Origin: Candidatus Zixiibacteriota bacterium
Lineage (GTDB): Bacteria; Zixibacteria; MSB-5A5; GN15; JACZUZ01
Assembly (NCBI GenBank): GCA_024280835.1
Contig: JAJRPJ010000012.1
Span: forward strand, 310,001 to 374,000
Length of the DNA stretch: 64,000 nucleotides
Direction of reading: 5' to 3'
Part shown: piece after piece, positions 44,631-52,875 of the stretch
Layout: each line of letters opens with the position of its first letter
How positions within the stretch are numbered: the stretch's first letter is position 1
Position numbers and translations under genes: made by a program
Notes under the pieces: model-generated
What the model was told of the DNA's origin: nothing
Databases searched by the model: none
What the model saw: only the letters and a program-made list of their open reading frames with translations

Positions 44631-45353
44631 CTACTTTTCACTCGTCACAAGCGTGCCGAGTTTCTCACCCTGAATCAAGCGTTTCAAATTCCCAACTTTC
44701 AAAATATTGAACACAAGAATCGGTGTCTCATTCTCTCGGGCAAGTGAAATAGCAGTAGCGTCCATAACCCGTAAATCATTCTTGAGAACGTCCATAAACG
44801 TCAGCGTCTCATACAAAACCGCATCATCATTCTTCTCAGGATCACTCGAATAAATGCCCTCAACCCGAGTGCCCTTGATTAGAACATCAGCTTCAATCTC
44901 AGCGGCGCGCAAAGAGGCCGCCGTATCTGTAGTAAAGAACGGATTACCCGTCCCTGCCACAAAAATCACCATCCGACCCTTTTCAAGATGTCGCACTGCG
45001 CGGCGCTTAATATAGCCCTCCGCCAATTCTTCCATCCCAAGCGCCGACATAACTCGCGTCGGAACATCCATTCCCTTAAATGCCGCCTGCAATGCCAGCC
45101 CGTTCATCACCGTCGCTAACATTCCCATCTGGTCGGCCGTAACTCTATCAATCCCATTCTTGGTCGCCGCCAACCCACGGAAAATATTACCGCCACCGAT
45201 AACAATAGCGACTTCCACACCTAAGTCACGAACTTCCTTAACCTGCTCGCAAATAGACTGAACAGTTAGTGGGTCAATATTGACACCGCGCTCACCAAGC
45301 AACGCCTCGCCTGATAACTTGAGCAAAACTCTCTTAAACTTGATTTTAGACAT
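44631..45353 (-). CDS. pyrH: UMP kinase
   Basis: The bacterial amino-acid-kinase-fold enzyme phosphorylates UMP to UDP. Conserved stretches are VLLKLSGEALLGERG, VAIVIGGGNIFRG, DQMGMLATVMNGLAL and GTGNPFFTTDTAA. The 240 residues are standard. It lies in the rpsB-tsf-pyrH-frr cluster. Confidence 0.97.
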   Translation of the reverse strand: MSKIKFKRVLLKLSGEALLGERGVNIDPLTVQSICEQVKEVRDLGVEVAIVIGGGNIFRGLAATKNGIDRVTADQMGMLATVMNGLALQAAFKGMDVPTRVMSALGMEELAEGYIKRRAVRHLEKGRMVIFVAGTGNPFFTTDTAASLRAAEIEADVLIKGTRVEGIYSSDPEKNDDAVLYETLTFMDVLKNDLRVMDATAISLARENETPILVFNILKVGNLKRLIQGEKLGTLVTSEK

Positions 45354-45445
45354 GGGCTCCGTCTGCAGTATGCGCTTCCCGAGAAGACTCTATGGGTTGA
45401 CTTGAGCGCCGCTACGGGACGCATGATTCGTAAGTATATATAGCA

Positions 45446-45473
45446 AGACCGGCTTGATATTTCAAGCCGGTCT
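45446..45473. terminator. strong hairpin between tsf and pyrH
   Basis: A perfect 12-bp stem, AGACCGGCTTGA with TCAAGCCGGTCT, and a 4-nt loop lies in the 196-bp gap. On the minus strand it is followed by TGCTATATATAC rather than a T-run, so it may be a weak terminator/attenuator or an mRNA end-stabilising structure between tsf and pyrH. Confidence 0.5.
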
Positions 45474-45549
45474 CGATGCTATTCACTAATAGCTTTTCGA
45501 CCATTCGCAAGAACCGCAAAGAGTCGAACTATTGTCTTCTCAGCAAGAA

Positions 45550-46434
45550 CTAGGAAGCTTCACCAAGAACATATCTGGAAAATCGGCTGACAGTAACTCC
45601 ATCACCAACCTCAGAAAATTTGCTCTCAAGCAATCCTCCAACCGTCGTATCAGGATCCTTAACAAACGGCTGCTCAAGTAAGCTCGCCTCACTACAAAAC
45701 TTGTCCACTTTGCCGCTGATAATCTTCTCGATAATCTTCTCAGGCTTGCCTTCGTTCAGCGCCTGCTGACGATAAATCTCACGCTCTTTTTCAATCACAG
45801 CCTCATCAAGATCAGCGCGACTAATCGCACGCGGACCAGTCGCCGCAACATGCATCGCCACATCCCGTGAAAGTGACTTGAAAGCATCAGAGCCAGCATC
45901 ATTGACGCTGCTAAACTCGACCATAACGCCCAATTTATCGCCGGCATGAACATAAGCCGCCAATGCGCCATTGGCGCCTGCTTCAAATTTTTCGACACGA
46001 CGCACAAGCATATTCTCACCTAATTTTGAGAATAGCTCCTTAAGCGCACTATCAACTGAAACTTCTGGCTTGCCCTTAAAAGGACGCGCCAAAAACTCAG
46101 CCACATCTTCAGGAGACTTCTCGGCGGCAACTTGCTCAGCCAAAACATTACAAAAGGCTATGAAATCATCGGTGCGGGCGACAAAGTCAGTCTCACAACC
46201 AACCTCAACAATCGCCCCACTCTTAGAATCAGAACTAACTAGAGTAGTAACTCTACCCTCTGTTGTCTCGCGGCTAACCTTACCTGCGGCCTTGGCAATG
46301 CCCTTTTCACGCAAATAATCTACCGCTTTATCGAAGTCACCATCGCACTCTACGAGGGCCTTCTTACAATCCATCATTCCGGCGCCAGAACGTTGACGAA
46401 GTTCCTTAACCATACTTGCTGTTACTTGAACCAT
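45550..46434 (-). CDS. tsf: elongation factor Ts
   Basis: EF-Ts is the nucleotide exchange factor for EF-Tu. The N-terminal UBA-like domain (VKELRQRSGAGMMDCKKAL) and the contact region VEVGCETDFVARTDDF are intact, and the second dimerisation half is present. The 294 residues are normal. Confidence 0.97.
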   Translation of the reverse strand: MVQVTASMVKELRQRSGAGMMDCKKALVECDGDFDKAVDYLREKGIAKAAGKVSRETTEGRVTTLVSSDSKSGAIVEVGCETDFVARTDDFIAFCNVLAEQVAAEKSPEDVAEFLARPFKGKPEVSVDSALKELFSKLGENMLVRRVEKFEAGANGALAAYVHAGDKLGVMVEFSSVNDAGSDAFKSLSRDVAMHVAATGPRAISRADLDEAVIEKEREIYRQQALNEGKPEKIIEKIISGKVDKFCSEASLLEQPFVKDPDTTVGGLLESKFSEVGDGVTVSRFSRYVLGEAS

Positions 46435-46581
46435 TATAAATATACTTTCTCAATAATCAATAATTTGTGTTACTCTCGGCTCTCGTAGCCTCCCAAAAAG
46501 GCCACCAGCCAACTCAAACAAATACAAGAGCAGTCAAAATCCACCCTCACCCACAATTCCTGCAGCCTGCTAGCTGGTAGC

Positions 46582-47346
46582 CTAAGCTTCACCGCCAGCA
46601 GATGCTGAAGTCGCAGCGGCTGAAAAATCACTAACTTCTTCGCCAGCCATCTCTTCAACACTAGTCTTATTCTGGGCGGCCAAAGCAGCGTCAACCAACT
46701 CATGCAAAATAACACGAATGGACTTAATCGCATCGTCATTAGCGGCAATCGGGAAATCAATCGGATCTGGATCAGCATTGGTATCCAAAATAGCGACGAT
46801 CGGGATTCCAAGACGGCGTCCTTCAGCCACTGCAATGCTCTCTTTTTTGGCGTCAACCACCAAAATCAAACCTGGCAGATGAGTCATCTCTTTAATACCA
46901 CCCAAAACTCTCTCGAGCTTCTGATATTCACGCTCTTTAAGTGAACGCTCTTTCTTGGTGAACTTATCAAGAGTGCCGTCCTCTTTCATTTGCTCAAACT
47001 CTTTGAGCTTCTTAATAGAACGCTTGATTGTGTCAAAATTGGTAAGCATACCACCCAACCAACGATGGGCAATATAGTACTGCCCAGCGCGCTGAGCTTC
47101 ATCTTTGATAACCTGAGAAGCCTGCTTCTTGGTGCCGACAAACAAAATCGAACGACCACGTTGCAAAACTTCAGTAATCTTACGCTTGGCCTCATCAATA
47201 GCCACCAACGTCTTCTTGAGATCAATAATGTAAATACCATTGCGCGCTGTAAAGATGAAAGGCTTCATCTTTGGATTCCAGCGGCGTTTCTGATGGCCAA
47301 AATGCACACCAGCTTCAAGCAGGACTTTGATCCTTGGATCAATCAT
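46582..47346 (-). CDS. rpsB: 30S ribosomal protein S2
   Basis: The S2 signatures LLEAGVHFGHQKRRWNPKM, FVGTKKQAS, RWLGGMLTNFDTI and PIVAILDTNADP are all visible. ATG 47346 has AGGTG six bases upstream; a GTG three codons earlier is less likely. The last 30 residues are Ala/Glu/Ser-rich, a common S2 tail. Confidence 0.97.
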   Translation of the reverse strand: MIDPRIKVLLEAGVHFGHQKRRWNPKMKPFIFTARNGIYIIDLKKTLVAIDEAKRKITEVLQRGRSILFVGTKKQASQVIKDEAQRAGQYYIAHRWLGGMLTNFDTIKRSIKKLKEFEQMKEDGTLDKFTKKERSLKEREYQKLERVLGGIKEMTHLPGLILVVDAKKESIAVAEGRRLGIPIVAILDTNADPDPIDFPIAANDDAIKSIRVILHELVDAALAAQNKTSVEEMAGEEVSDFSAAATSASAGGEA

Positions 47347-47592
47347 GTAGTACACCTAACGATTTGTGAAACGGTTTTTTCTTTGCTCTCTCAATCTTCC
47401 TCAGGCGGGACCCATGAACACTCGGAGAAAACAATTCGAGCATCGCTATGAGCACCTCCGCGCCAAGTCCTAAAAGAGCGCTTATTTGCCAAATCCACTT
47501 GCAAAAGAACAAAATGAATTCAGCTTACTTTATATATCGTCTCCAGCAACCCATCGCTGAGCTGCTGAAAAGAATATCAACACAAGTATCGA

Positions 47593-47985
47593 TTAACGCT
47601 TGGAGAACTGGAATTTCTTACGAGCCTTCGGTTGTCCGTATTTCTTACGCTCAACCTCACGCGCATCGCGTGTCAAGAACCCACCAGCCTTAAGCTTCGG
47701 ACGTAAATCAGGATCAATCATTATCAACCCACGTGACAAAGCCAATGCAATCGCCCCAGCTTGGCCAGAAAGACCACCACCATTGACGCTACATGTAATA
47801 TCCAATTTGCCCATGGTCTCGGTAACTTCCATTGGAAGCTGACTAAGATCCACCAGCACCTGACGTTTCAGGTATTGAATCGGCTCGTCACCATTGATAC
47901 TAAACGAACCCGAGCCAACCTTAATACGCGCACGGCATACCGCTTCTTTGCGGCGACCAGTTGCTTCGGCAGAAGTGTTACTCAT
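47593..47985 (-). CDS. rpsI: 30S ribosomal protein S9
   Basis: The 130-residue protein has the S9 core (ATGRRKEAVCRARIKVGSG, GGGLSGQAGAIALALSRGL) and the basic C-terminal arm ending KYGQPKARKKFQFSKR that reaches the ribosomal P site. It follows rplM by 55 bp. Confidence 0.97.
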   Translation of the reverse strand: MSNTSAEATGRRKEAVCRARIKVGSGSFSINGDEPIQYLKRQVLVDLSQLPMEVTETMGKLDITCSVNGGGLSGQAGAIALALSRGLIMIDPDLRPKLKAGGFLTRDAREVERKKYGQPKARKKFQFSKR

Positions 47986-48040
47986 ACTTAATTCTCGTCC
48001 TTTTTATCTACTAATGACAGCGCAATAATACAGCGTCTGC

Positions 48041-48514
48041 CTACTTACTATTCTTATATGTAAAGCTCAACGCCTCTGGCTGCTGAGCTGAATGAGGATG
48101 CTCCGTGCCAGCATAAACATGAAGCTTGCTGAACATCTTACGACCCAAACGAGTCTTAGGTAGCATTCCCTTAACCGCATGCTGGAAAATACGCTCAGGA
48201 TGTTTAACACGCATCTTATCGAGCGGAGTCGAATGCAATCCACCTGGGTAACCAGAATAACGGTAGTACCTAATGCTACTCTCTTTGGCCCCTGTGACTT
48301 TTACCTTTTCGGCATTGATAACCACAACATGATCACCAACATCCATATGTGGAGTATAAATCGGCTTGTTTTTGCCATGTAGAATATCAGCAACTTGGGT
48401 AGCCACACGTCCAAGAGTAACTCCCTCTAAGTCAACAATCCACCATTTGGCGCTATTGGAATCAACTTTCGGCAAAAACGTCTTGCCTGTATTTGTTACT
48501 GCGCTTGAACTCAT
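48041..48514 (-). CDS. rplM: 50S ribosomal protein L13
   Basis: L13 is an early 50S assembly protein. Motifs: WWIVDLEGVTLGRVATQVA, GDHVVVINAEKVKVTG and the AVKGMLPKTRLGRKMF signature. The 157 residues include an N-terminal extension of about 20. It has a strong promoter 147 bp upstream and a leader with a small hairpin (TTCTCC/GGAGAA) that could serve autoregulation. Confidence 0.97.
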   Translation of the reverse strand: MSSSAVTNTGKTFLPKVDSNSAKWWIVDLEGVTLGRVATQVADILHGKNKPIYTPHMDVGDHVVVINAEKVKVTGAKESSIRYYRYSGYPGGLHSTPLDKMRVKHPERIFQHAVKGMLPKTRLGRKMFSKLHVYAGTEHPHSAQQPEALSFTYKNSK

Positions 48515-48660
48515 AATATCTTATCCGGTAACCGCTTAAGTCGTTTCTTCTCCAAATCGGAGAACCTAATTTTCTTACTATCTTATCCCCATTTAAGGAG
48601 ACGTAAAAAAGAACATAATACAACAACCCCTCGACAGGTCACCCTATCTGAGGAACGCCA

Positions 48661-48688
48661 AATATATACGGAAATCTTTGACTGTCAA
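48661..48688 (-). promoter_or_regulatory. sigma-70 promoter of the rplM operon
   Basis: TTGACA (48688-48683), 16-bp spacer, TATATT (48666-48661). It drives rplM-rpsI and probably beyond. Confidence 0.72.
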
Positions 48689-48839
48689 GGGATTATTCAA
48701 ACCAGACAAACAAGAATGAAGTTTTTAACAAAATTTTCAGCATTTTTCGCCCACATCCTACCAAAACCGCATCCCAACAAGCAAACCAACACACAAATCT
48801 CAACAATTCAAACTCAACGATTCAAAGCGGTCCCGTAGG

Positions 48840-48864
48840 TCAAGTCCCCTTTTCAGGGACTTGA
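48840..48864. repeat. short perfect inverted repeat
   Basis: TCAAGTCCC and GGGACTTGA flank a 7-nt loop between the SprT-like gene and the rplM promoter. There is no T-run on either side, so it looks like a palindromic repeat unit rather than a terminator. The rest of the 438-bp gap holds the rplM promoter and leader. Confidence 0.6.
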
Positions 48865-48952
48865 CGCCTTACCAACAAGCGCCAGCCCCCAATCAACACA
48901 CCAGCCGCACAGCCACAAGACAAAAACAACAAAACCCTACCACACAAAACAC

Positions 48953-49660
48953 TTAACGGCACGCCTTAGCGGCAATAACAGCGCTATCAACCAAAGCCAA
49001 CTTATGCCGCCGATCAAAGCCCCCCCTTGAACACAATCCACAAGAAGTCTCGCGCAACCGCTTCTGCCTCGGATACTGAGTCCGGCAAGTTGGACATTGA
49101 TACAAATAACGCGGCGGACGCTTCAAATCAGGATGAAACTTCGCATGCACCGAAACACCCAACTCAGCCGCTTTAGCCTTAAAGCGCTTATCGTGCTTGA
49201 AATGAATCAAATGAATCATCTCATGCTTCAAAGTATCTTCGATCTCCTCACGAAAAATCTGATGATACCGCACACCAATCTTTATCCTCCGCCGAACTGG
49301 CTCACAAGACCCAGCCGCCAACATCCGCGTTGAATACTCAATACTCGCCGAAGGCAAGGCATTGTCAAAATGAATCGCATTATACAAATCAAACAAACGA
49401 TACAGCTCCGCAACATCAGGCAACTCACTAGGACTTACTGCCGGCTTCCGAACTGGCTGACTGACACGAGCCAGCGTTTGCGCTCTGACAGTCGGCGCCA
49501 CAATCAATGCCACAGCCGACGACTCTGAGTCTTGCGCAGACGACGGACGCGCCCACTGCATATGTTCAAACAGATCATAGTTAATCAACCGCGACAACGC
49601 CCCGAGCAGTCTCTGCTTACCGCCGCGCTTCAGTCGACCTGTCCTCTTCAAACCATTCAT
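48953..49660 (-). CDS. SprT-like zinc metallopeptidase
   Basis: The C-terminal half is an SprT-like domain: LYNAIHFDNALPSASIEYS, then the zinc motif HEMIHLIHFKHDKRF and a zinc ribbon (CPTCRTQYPRQKR, CGLC). Bacterial SprT-like proteins are poorly known; the eukaryotic relative Spartan cuts DNA-protein crosslinks. The N-terminal 80 residues are unrecognised and basic. The frame opens at TTG 49708; ATG 49660 is my preferred start, though neither has a strong ribosome site. It is followed by the rplM leader region. Confidence 0.82.
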   Translation of the reverse strand: MNGLKRTGRLKRGGKQRLLGALSRLINYDLFEHMQWARPSSAQDSESSAVALIVAPTVRAQTLARVSQPVRKPAVSPSELPDVAELYRLFDLYNAIHFDNALPSASIEYSTRMLAAGSCEPVRRRIKIGVRYHQIFREEIEDTLKHEMIHLIHFKHDKRFKAKAAELGVSVHAKFHPDLKRPPRYLYQCPTCRTQYPRQKRLRETSCGLCSRGGFDRRHKLALVDSAVIAAKACR

Positions 49661-49712
49661 ACCATAGTCCAATTCATCCTTACCAACTACATCGCAAATA
49701 TCCACCAATGTT

Positions 49713-49757
49713 GTGTCGGGTCTTGATTTTCGCTTTTTGAAAATTGTGACCCGACAC
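49713..49757. repeat. inverted repeat GTGTCGGGTC...GACCCGACAC
   Basis: Perfect 10-bp arms are separated by 25 AT-rich bases, between mtnA and the SprT-like gene. The left arm and flank (GTTGTGTCGGGTCTT) recur exactly inside the element at 61425-61569, so this is part of a dispersed repeat family. Confidence 0.75.
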
Positions 49758-49792
49758 TTCCCTCACAAAAAAGCAAGTCCCAAATCAAACAC

Positions 49793-50809
49793 CTACAACC
49801 CCCGACCACCAGCAGTCACACCCAAATCAGTAACAAAAGCGCTAATCAACTCACTCGGTGTAATATCAAAGGCTGGCGAATAAACCCTAACACCCTCAGG
49901 TGCAGTCCGCTTACCAAACCCACAAGTAACTTCTTCTGGAGAGCGCTCTTCAATAATCTTCTCAGGCAATCTCTCAAGCGTCCGATCAAAAGTAGTCTCT
50001 GGCGCCGCCACATAGAATGGAATCCCATGCGCCTCAGCCAAAACCGCTAAATTATATGTCCCAATCTTATTAGCGGTATCACCATTACTAGCAATCCTAT
50101 CAGCCCCAACAATCACAAAGTCAACCTGCCCACTCTTCATCAAAGTCCCAGCGACACTATCAACAATTAAAGTCACATCAATCCCCGCCTGCCCCAACTC
50201 CCAACAAGTCAAACGCGAACCCTGAAGCAATGGCCTCGTCTCGCAAGAAAACACCCGCTTCAACTTCCCCTGCTCATGAGCCACATACAAGACGCCAAGC
50301 GCCGTTCCAATCCCACCAGTAGCCAACGCTCCAGCATTACAAATAGTCAGCGCCGTAGCGCCCTGCCCAACCAACTCCGCTCCATTGACGCCAATAGCCT
50401 GACACATCATCTTATCACGCTCATGAACCTCACCAGCCGAATCAACCAGACGCGCAAACAACACATCATCAACATCAACACCCTCAACAATCACTCGCTG
50501 AATCTGCACAGCATAAGACAAATTAACCGCAGTCGGACGAGCCCCCTCAATTTCCTCAAGCGCTCGTCGAACAAAATCTTCTCGCTCATCAACAGACAGC
50601 AGCAAAGCTTCTTTAACAGCCAACGCCACCGCATAAGCCCCAGCAATCCCGATCGCAGGAGCCCCACGCACAGCCAGCGTCTTAATCGCCTCAATCACCG
50701 CCCGATAATCCTTCAATTCCAAATACAACAATTCCAACGGCAACCGCACCTGATCAACAATCCGCAAAGAACCATCAACCCACTCTATTGTTTTGGCAAT
50801 CGTATTCAC
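49793..50809 (-). CDS. mtnA: methylthioribose-1-phosphate isomerase
   Basis: MtnA converts MTR-1-P to MTRu-1-P in methionine salvage; it is an eIF2B-alpha-like fold. Motifs: AVRGAPAIGIAGAYAVALA, the catalytic Cys in TICNAGALATGG, SCETRPLLQGSRLTCWEL and the catalytic Asp in GADRIASNGDTANKIGTY. The 338 residues are typical. The start is GTG at 50809. No other salvage gene is adjacent. Confidence 0.95.
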   Translation of the reverse strand: MNTIAKTIEWVDGSLRIVDQVRLPLELLYLELKDYRAVIEAIKTLAVRGAPAIGIAGAYAVALAVKEALLLSVDEREDFVRRALEEIEGARPTAVNLSYAVQIQRVIVEGVDVDDVLFARLVDSAGEVHERDKMMCQAIGVNGAELVGQGATALTICNAGALATGGIGTALGVLYVAHEQGKLKRVFSCETRPLLQGSRLTCWELGQAGIDVTLIVDSVAGTLMKSGQVDFVIVGADRIASNGDTANKIGTYNLAVLAEAHGIPFYVAAPETTFDRTLERLPEKIIEERSPEEVTCGFGKRTAPEGVRVYSPAFDITPSELISAFVTDLGVTAGGRGL

Positions 50810-50855
50810 ACCCAGAGTATATCACCAACCCCACCCCAAAAACATCAAAAAACAC

Positions 50856-50942
50856 CGTAGTGGCGCCCCTTGGGGCGCATTCTCCCCACACAAACAAAAT
50901 CCTCAATCAATAAAAAAAGGCGCCCCAAGGGACGCCACTACG
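50856..50942. repeat. long inverted repeat with nested palindromes (terminator-like right arm)
   Basis: CGTAGTGGCGCCCCTTGGGG... (50856-50878) is matched in inverted form by 50919-50942 with one or two changes, with 40 bp between. Each arm is itself a GC-rich palindrome. On the minus strand the right arm (GGCGTCCC/GGGGCGCC) is followed by seven Ts, so it can act as the terminator of the acyl-CoA synthetase gene. Confidence 0.8.
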
Positions 50943-50977
50943 CGTAAAGCTAACCATTGGAAAATTATCGAACCAAC

Positions 50978-52687
50978 TTACTTATACAACCCACGCTTAA
51001 CCTTCCGCGATGAAGTCTTCTCAAACTCAACAGTCAAAACTTCCCACTCAACAACTCGCTTATAGTCCGCCATCCGCAAATTTGTCTCTTTAACAGCGAC
51101 AGTGACAAGTTCCTTAATCGGCTGACCATCAAGCGCAGCGCCTGCATGTTCTGCATGCAACTCACCAATCCGCTCCACATCAGGAAAAACCAAAGCACAA
51201 ACCCTCTCGCCTTGTTTCCCCTCAGTCGTACGCCCAACAATCAAAACTTCTGCAATATAGTCATGCTCCAAAAGCGCCAGCTCTATTTCTTCAGGATAAA
51301 TATTCTTACCACCAGCCGAGACAATCAGATTCTTAGCGCGCCCACAAATATACAGAAACCCGCCCTTAAACTTCCCCAAATCACCAGTGCAAAGCCAACC
51401 GTCACGAATCACATTCCGCGTCTGCTCCTCATCACCAAGATACCCAGGCGTCACAGAATCCCCACGAACCAGTATCTCACCAATTCCCTCAGCGTTCGGA
51501 TTCTCAATCTGAATATCAAGCCCCAAAAGTGGCGGCCCCACCGAACCAATCCGATTGGACTTAGGCAAATTAAAACTAATCACAGGCGAACATTCCGTCA
51601 TCCCATAACCCTGCAAAAAATCAAAACCCAATATCTTATAAAAATCCGCAATAGCAGGATCAAGCGGCGCCCCGCCAGAAACCATCATCCGCAATGTATT
51701 CATCCCCGCCTTAGCCCGCAGTGCTCCAAAAAGTTTCTTGCCTGGAACCAACCCAAACTTTCCAGCGCCTCTGCAAAAACCATACATAGTCTTAAACATC
51801 ACACGCTTCGACGTCGGAGCCTTCTCAATCCCACGTTTCATTCCCTTAACCATTTTCTCAAACAGCAATGGCACACCAATCAAAATAGTAATCTCATGCT
51901 TCCGCAAATCTTCAACCACCTGCACCGCCGCCAGCGAACGCGCATAATAAATCGTCGCCCCTGCAATCAATGGCGTCAAAAACCCAGTCGTACACTCATA
52001 AACATGCGAGAGCGGCAACAAAGACAAAAACCTATCACTCTGATTAAAATTAAGCCCCGCAAAAATCCCTTTCATATTCGCAAGCAAATTCCGATGAGTC
52101 AAAATCACCACCTTCGGAGTCCCTGTCGTCCCAGAAGTAAATATCAATGAAGCCGCCTGCGTCGGCTCAATAGAATCACAAAGATATTCCTCAGAGCCAT
52201 AAAGTGACTCAAGCTCCGTCACACCTGCCTCACTCGAAGAATCCATCAGAATAATCTTGACCTCAGGAAAACTCTCCGCCAGAATATCCTTAAGCGCGCC
52301 ATAGAATTTCTCAGAGACAATCAGCGCCTTAGGAGTCGAAACATTTAGTAACTTCCGATGCTCTTCAGGTTTCAACAAAATATCCAGCGGCACAACAGTC
52401 GCCCCAGCCGCCTGAATACCCAAATACCCAATCGCCCATTCAGGACGATTCAAAGACAACAAAGCCACACTGTCCCGTGGCCTAACGCCCATCTCCCGTA
52501 GCCCACCAGCAACCGTCCTAACACGCCGCGCCAGCTCACCATAGGAAAGCTCACCTCTCCCATCAGCTACCAGAGCCGCCCTCTCTGGCTGCCTCTTGGC
52601 CACATTGAGAAAAGATTCAGGCACAGCCCCCAAAAGCTCTGGCGGCGAAAATCTATCAAAACCTGTAATGTTCGCAGTAGTCTCCAT
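50978..52687 (-). CDS. AMP-dependent (long-chain) acyl-CoA synthetase
   Basis: This is an adenylate-forming enzyme that activates a carboxylic acid, most likely a fatty acid, with ATP and CoA. The P-loop-like motif LIFTSGTTGTPKVV, the A5 motif LQGYGMTECSPV, the A7 GDLGKF and the A8-A10 region (ICGRAKNLIVSAGGKNIYPEE) are all present. The 569 residues are usual for FadD-like enzymes; chain-length preference is unknown. It has its own terminator-like structure downstream and the terminator of the lipoprotein gene upstream. Confidence 0.9.
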   Translation of the reverse strand: METTANITGFDRFSPPELLGAVPESFLNVAKRQPERAALVADGRGELSYGELARRVRTVAGGLREMGVRPRDSVALLSLNRPEWAIGYLGIQAAGATVVPLDILLKPEEHRKLLNVSTPKALIVSEKFYGALKDILAESFPEVKIILMDSSSEAGVTELESLYGSEEYLCDSIEPTQAASLIFTSGTTGTPKVVILTHRNLLANMKGIFAGLNFNQSDRFLSLLPLSHVYECTTGFLTPLIAGATIYYARSLAAVQVVEDLRKHEITILIGVPLLFEKMVKGMKRGIEKAPTSKRVMFKTMYGFCRGAGKFGLVPGKKLFGALRAKAGMNTLRMMVSGGAPLDPAIADFYKILGFDFLQGYGMTECSPVISFNLPKSNRIGSVGPPLLGLDIQIENPNAEGIGEILVRGDSVTPGYLGDEEQTRNVIRDGWLCTGDLGKFKGGFLYICGRAKNLIVSAGGKNIYPEEIELALLEHDYIAEVLIVGRTTEGKQGERVCALVFPDVERIGELHAEHAGAALDGQPIKELVTVAVKETNLRMADYKRVVEWEVLTVEFEKTSSRKVKRGLYK

Positions 52688-52716
52688 GCTACAACAAGTA
52701 TACGAAATTGAATTCC

Positions 52717-52749
52717 AAAAAAAAAGCCGTCCCTGAAATCAGGGACGGC
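52717..52749 (-). terminator. intrinsic terminator of the Ig-domain lipoprotein gene
   Basis: On the minus strand GCCGTCCCTG, a 4-nt loop and CAGGGACGGC (perfect 10-bp stem) are followed by nine Ts. Confidence 0.95.
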
Positions 52750-52767
52750 TTCAAAAGATATGTTCAA

Positions 52768-52823
52768 GATTCTCGAAACAATCTTCTAGAAACAATCTTC
52801 TAGAAAAATATCTCTCAGAAACG
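52768..52823. repeat. 14-bp degenerate tandem repeat, 4 copies
   Basis: Copies GATTCTCGAAACA, ATCTTCTAGAAACA, ATCTTCTAGAAAAAT and ATCTCTCAGAAACG lie between the lipoprotein gene and its terminator. The unit resembles that of the pyrH-frr gap. Confidence 0.8.
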
Positions 52824-52875
52824 CTCTTTTGTGGCTCTCCAAAGAAGGAGGTGATACTTTTTTTAAGCGCTGATC

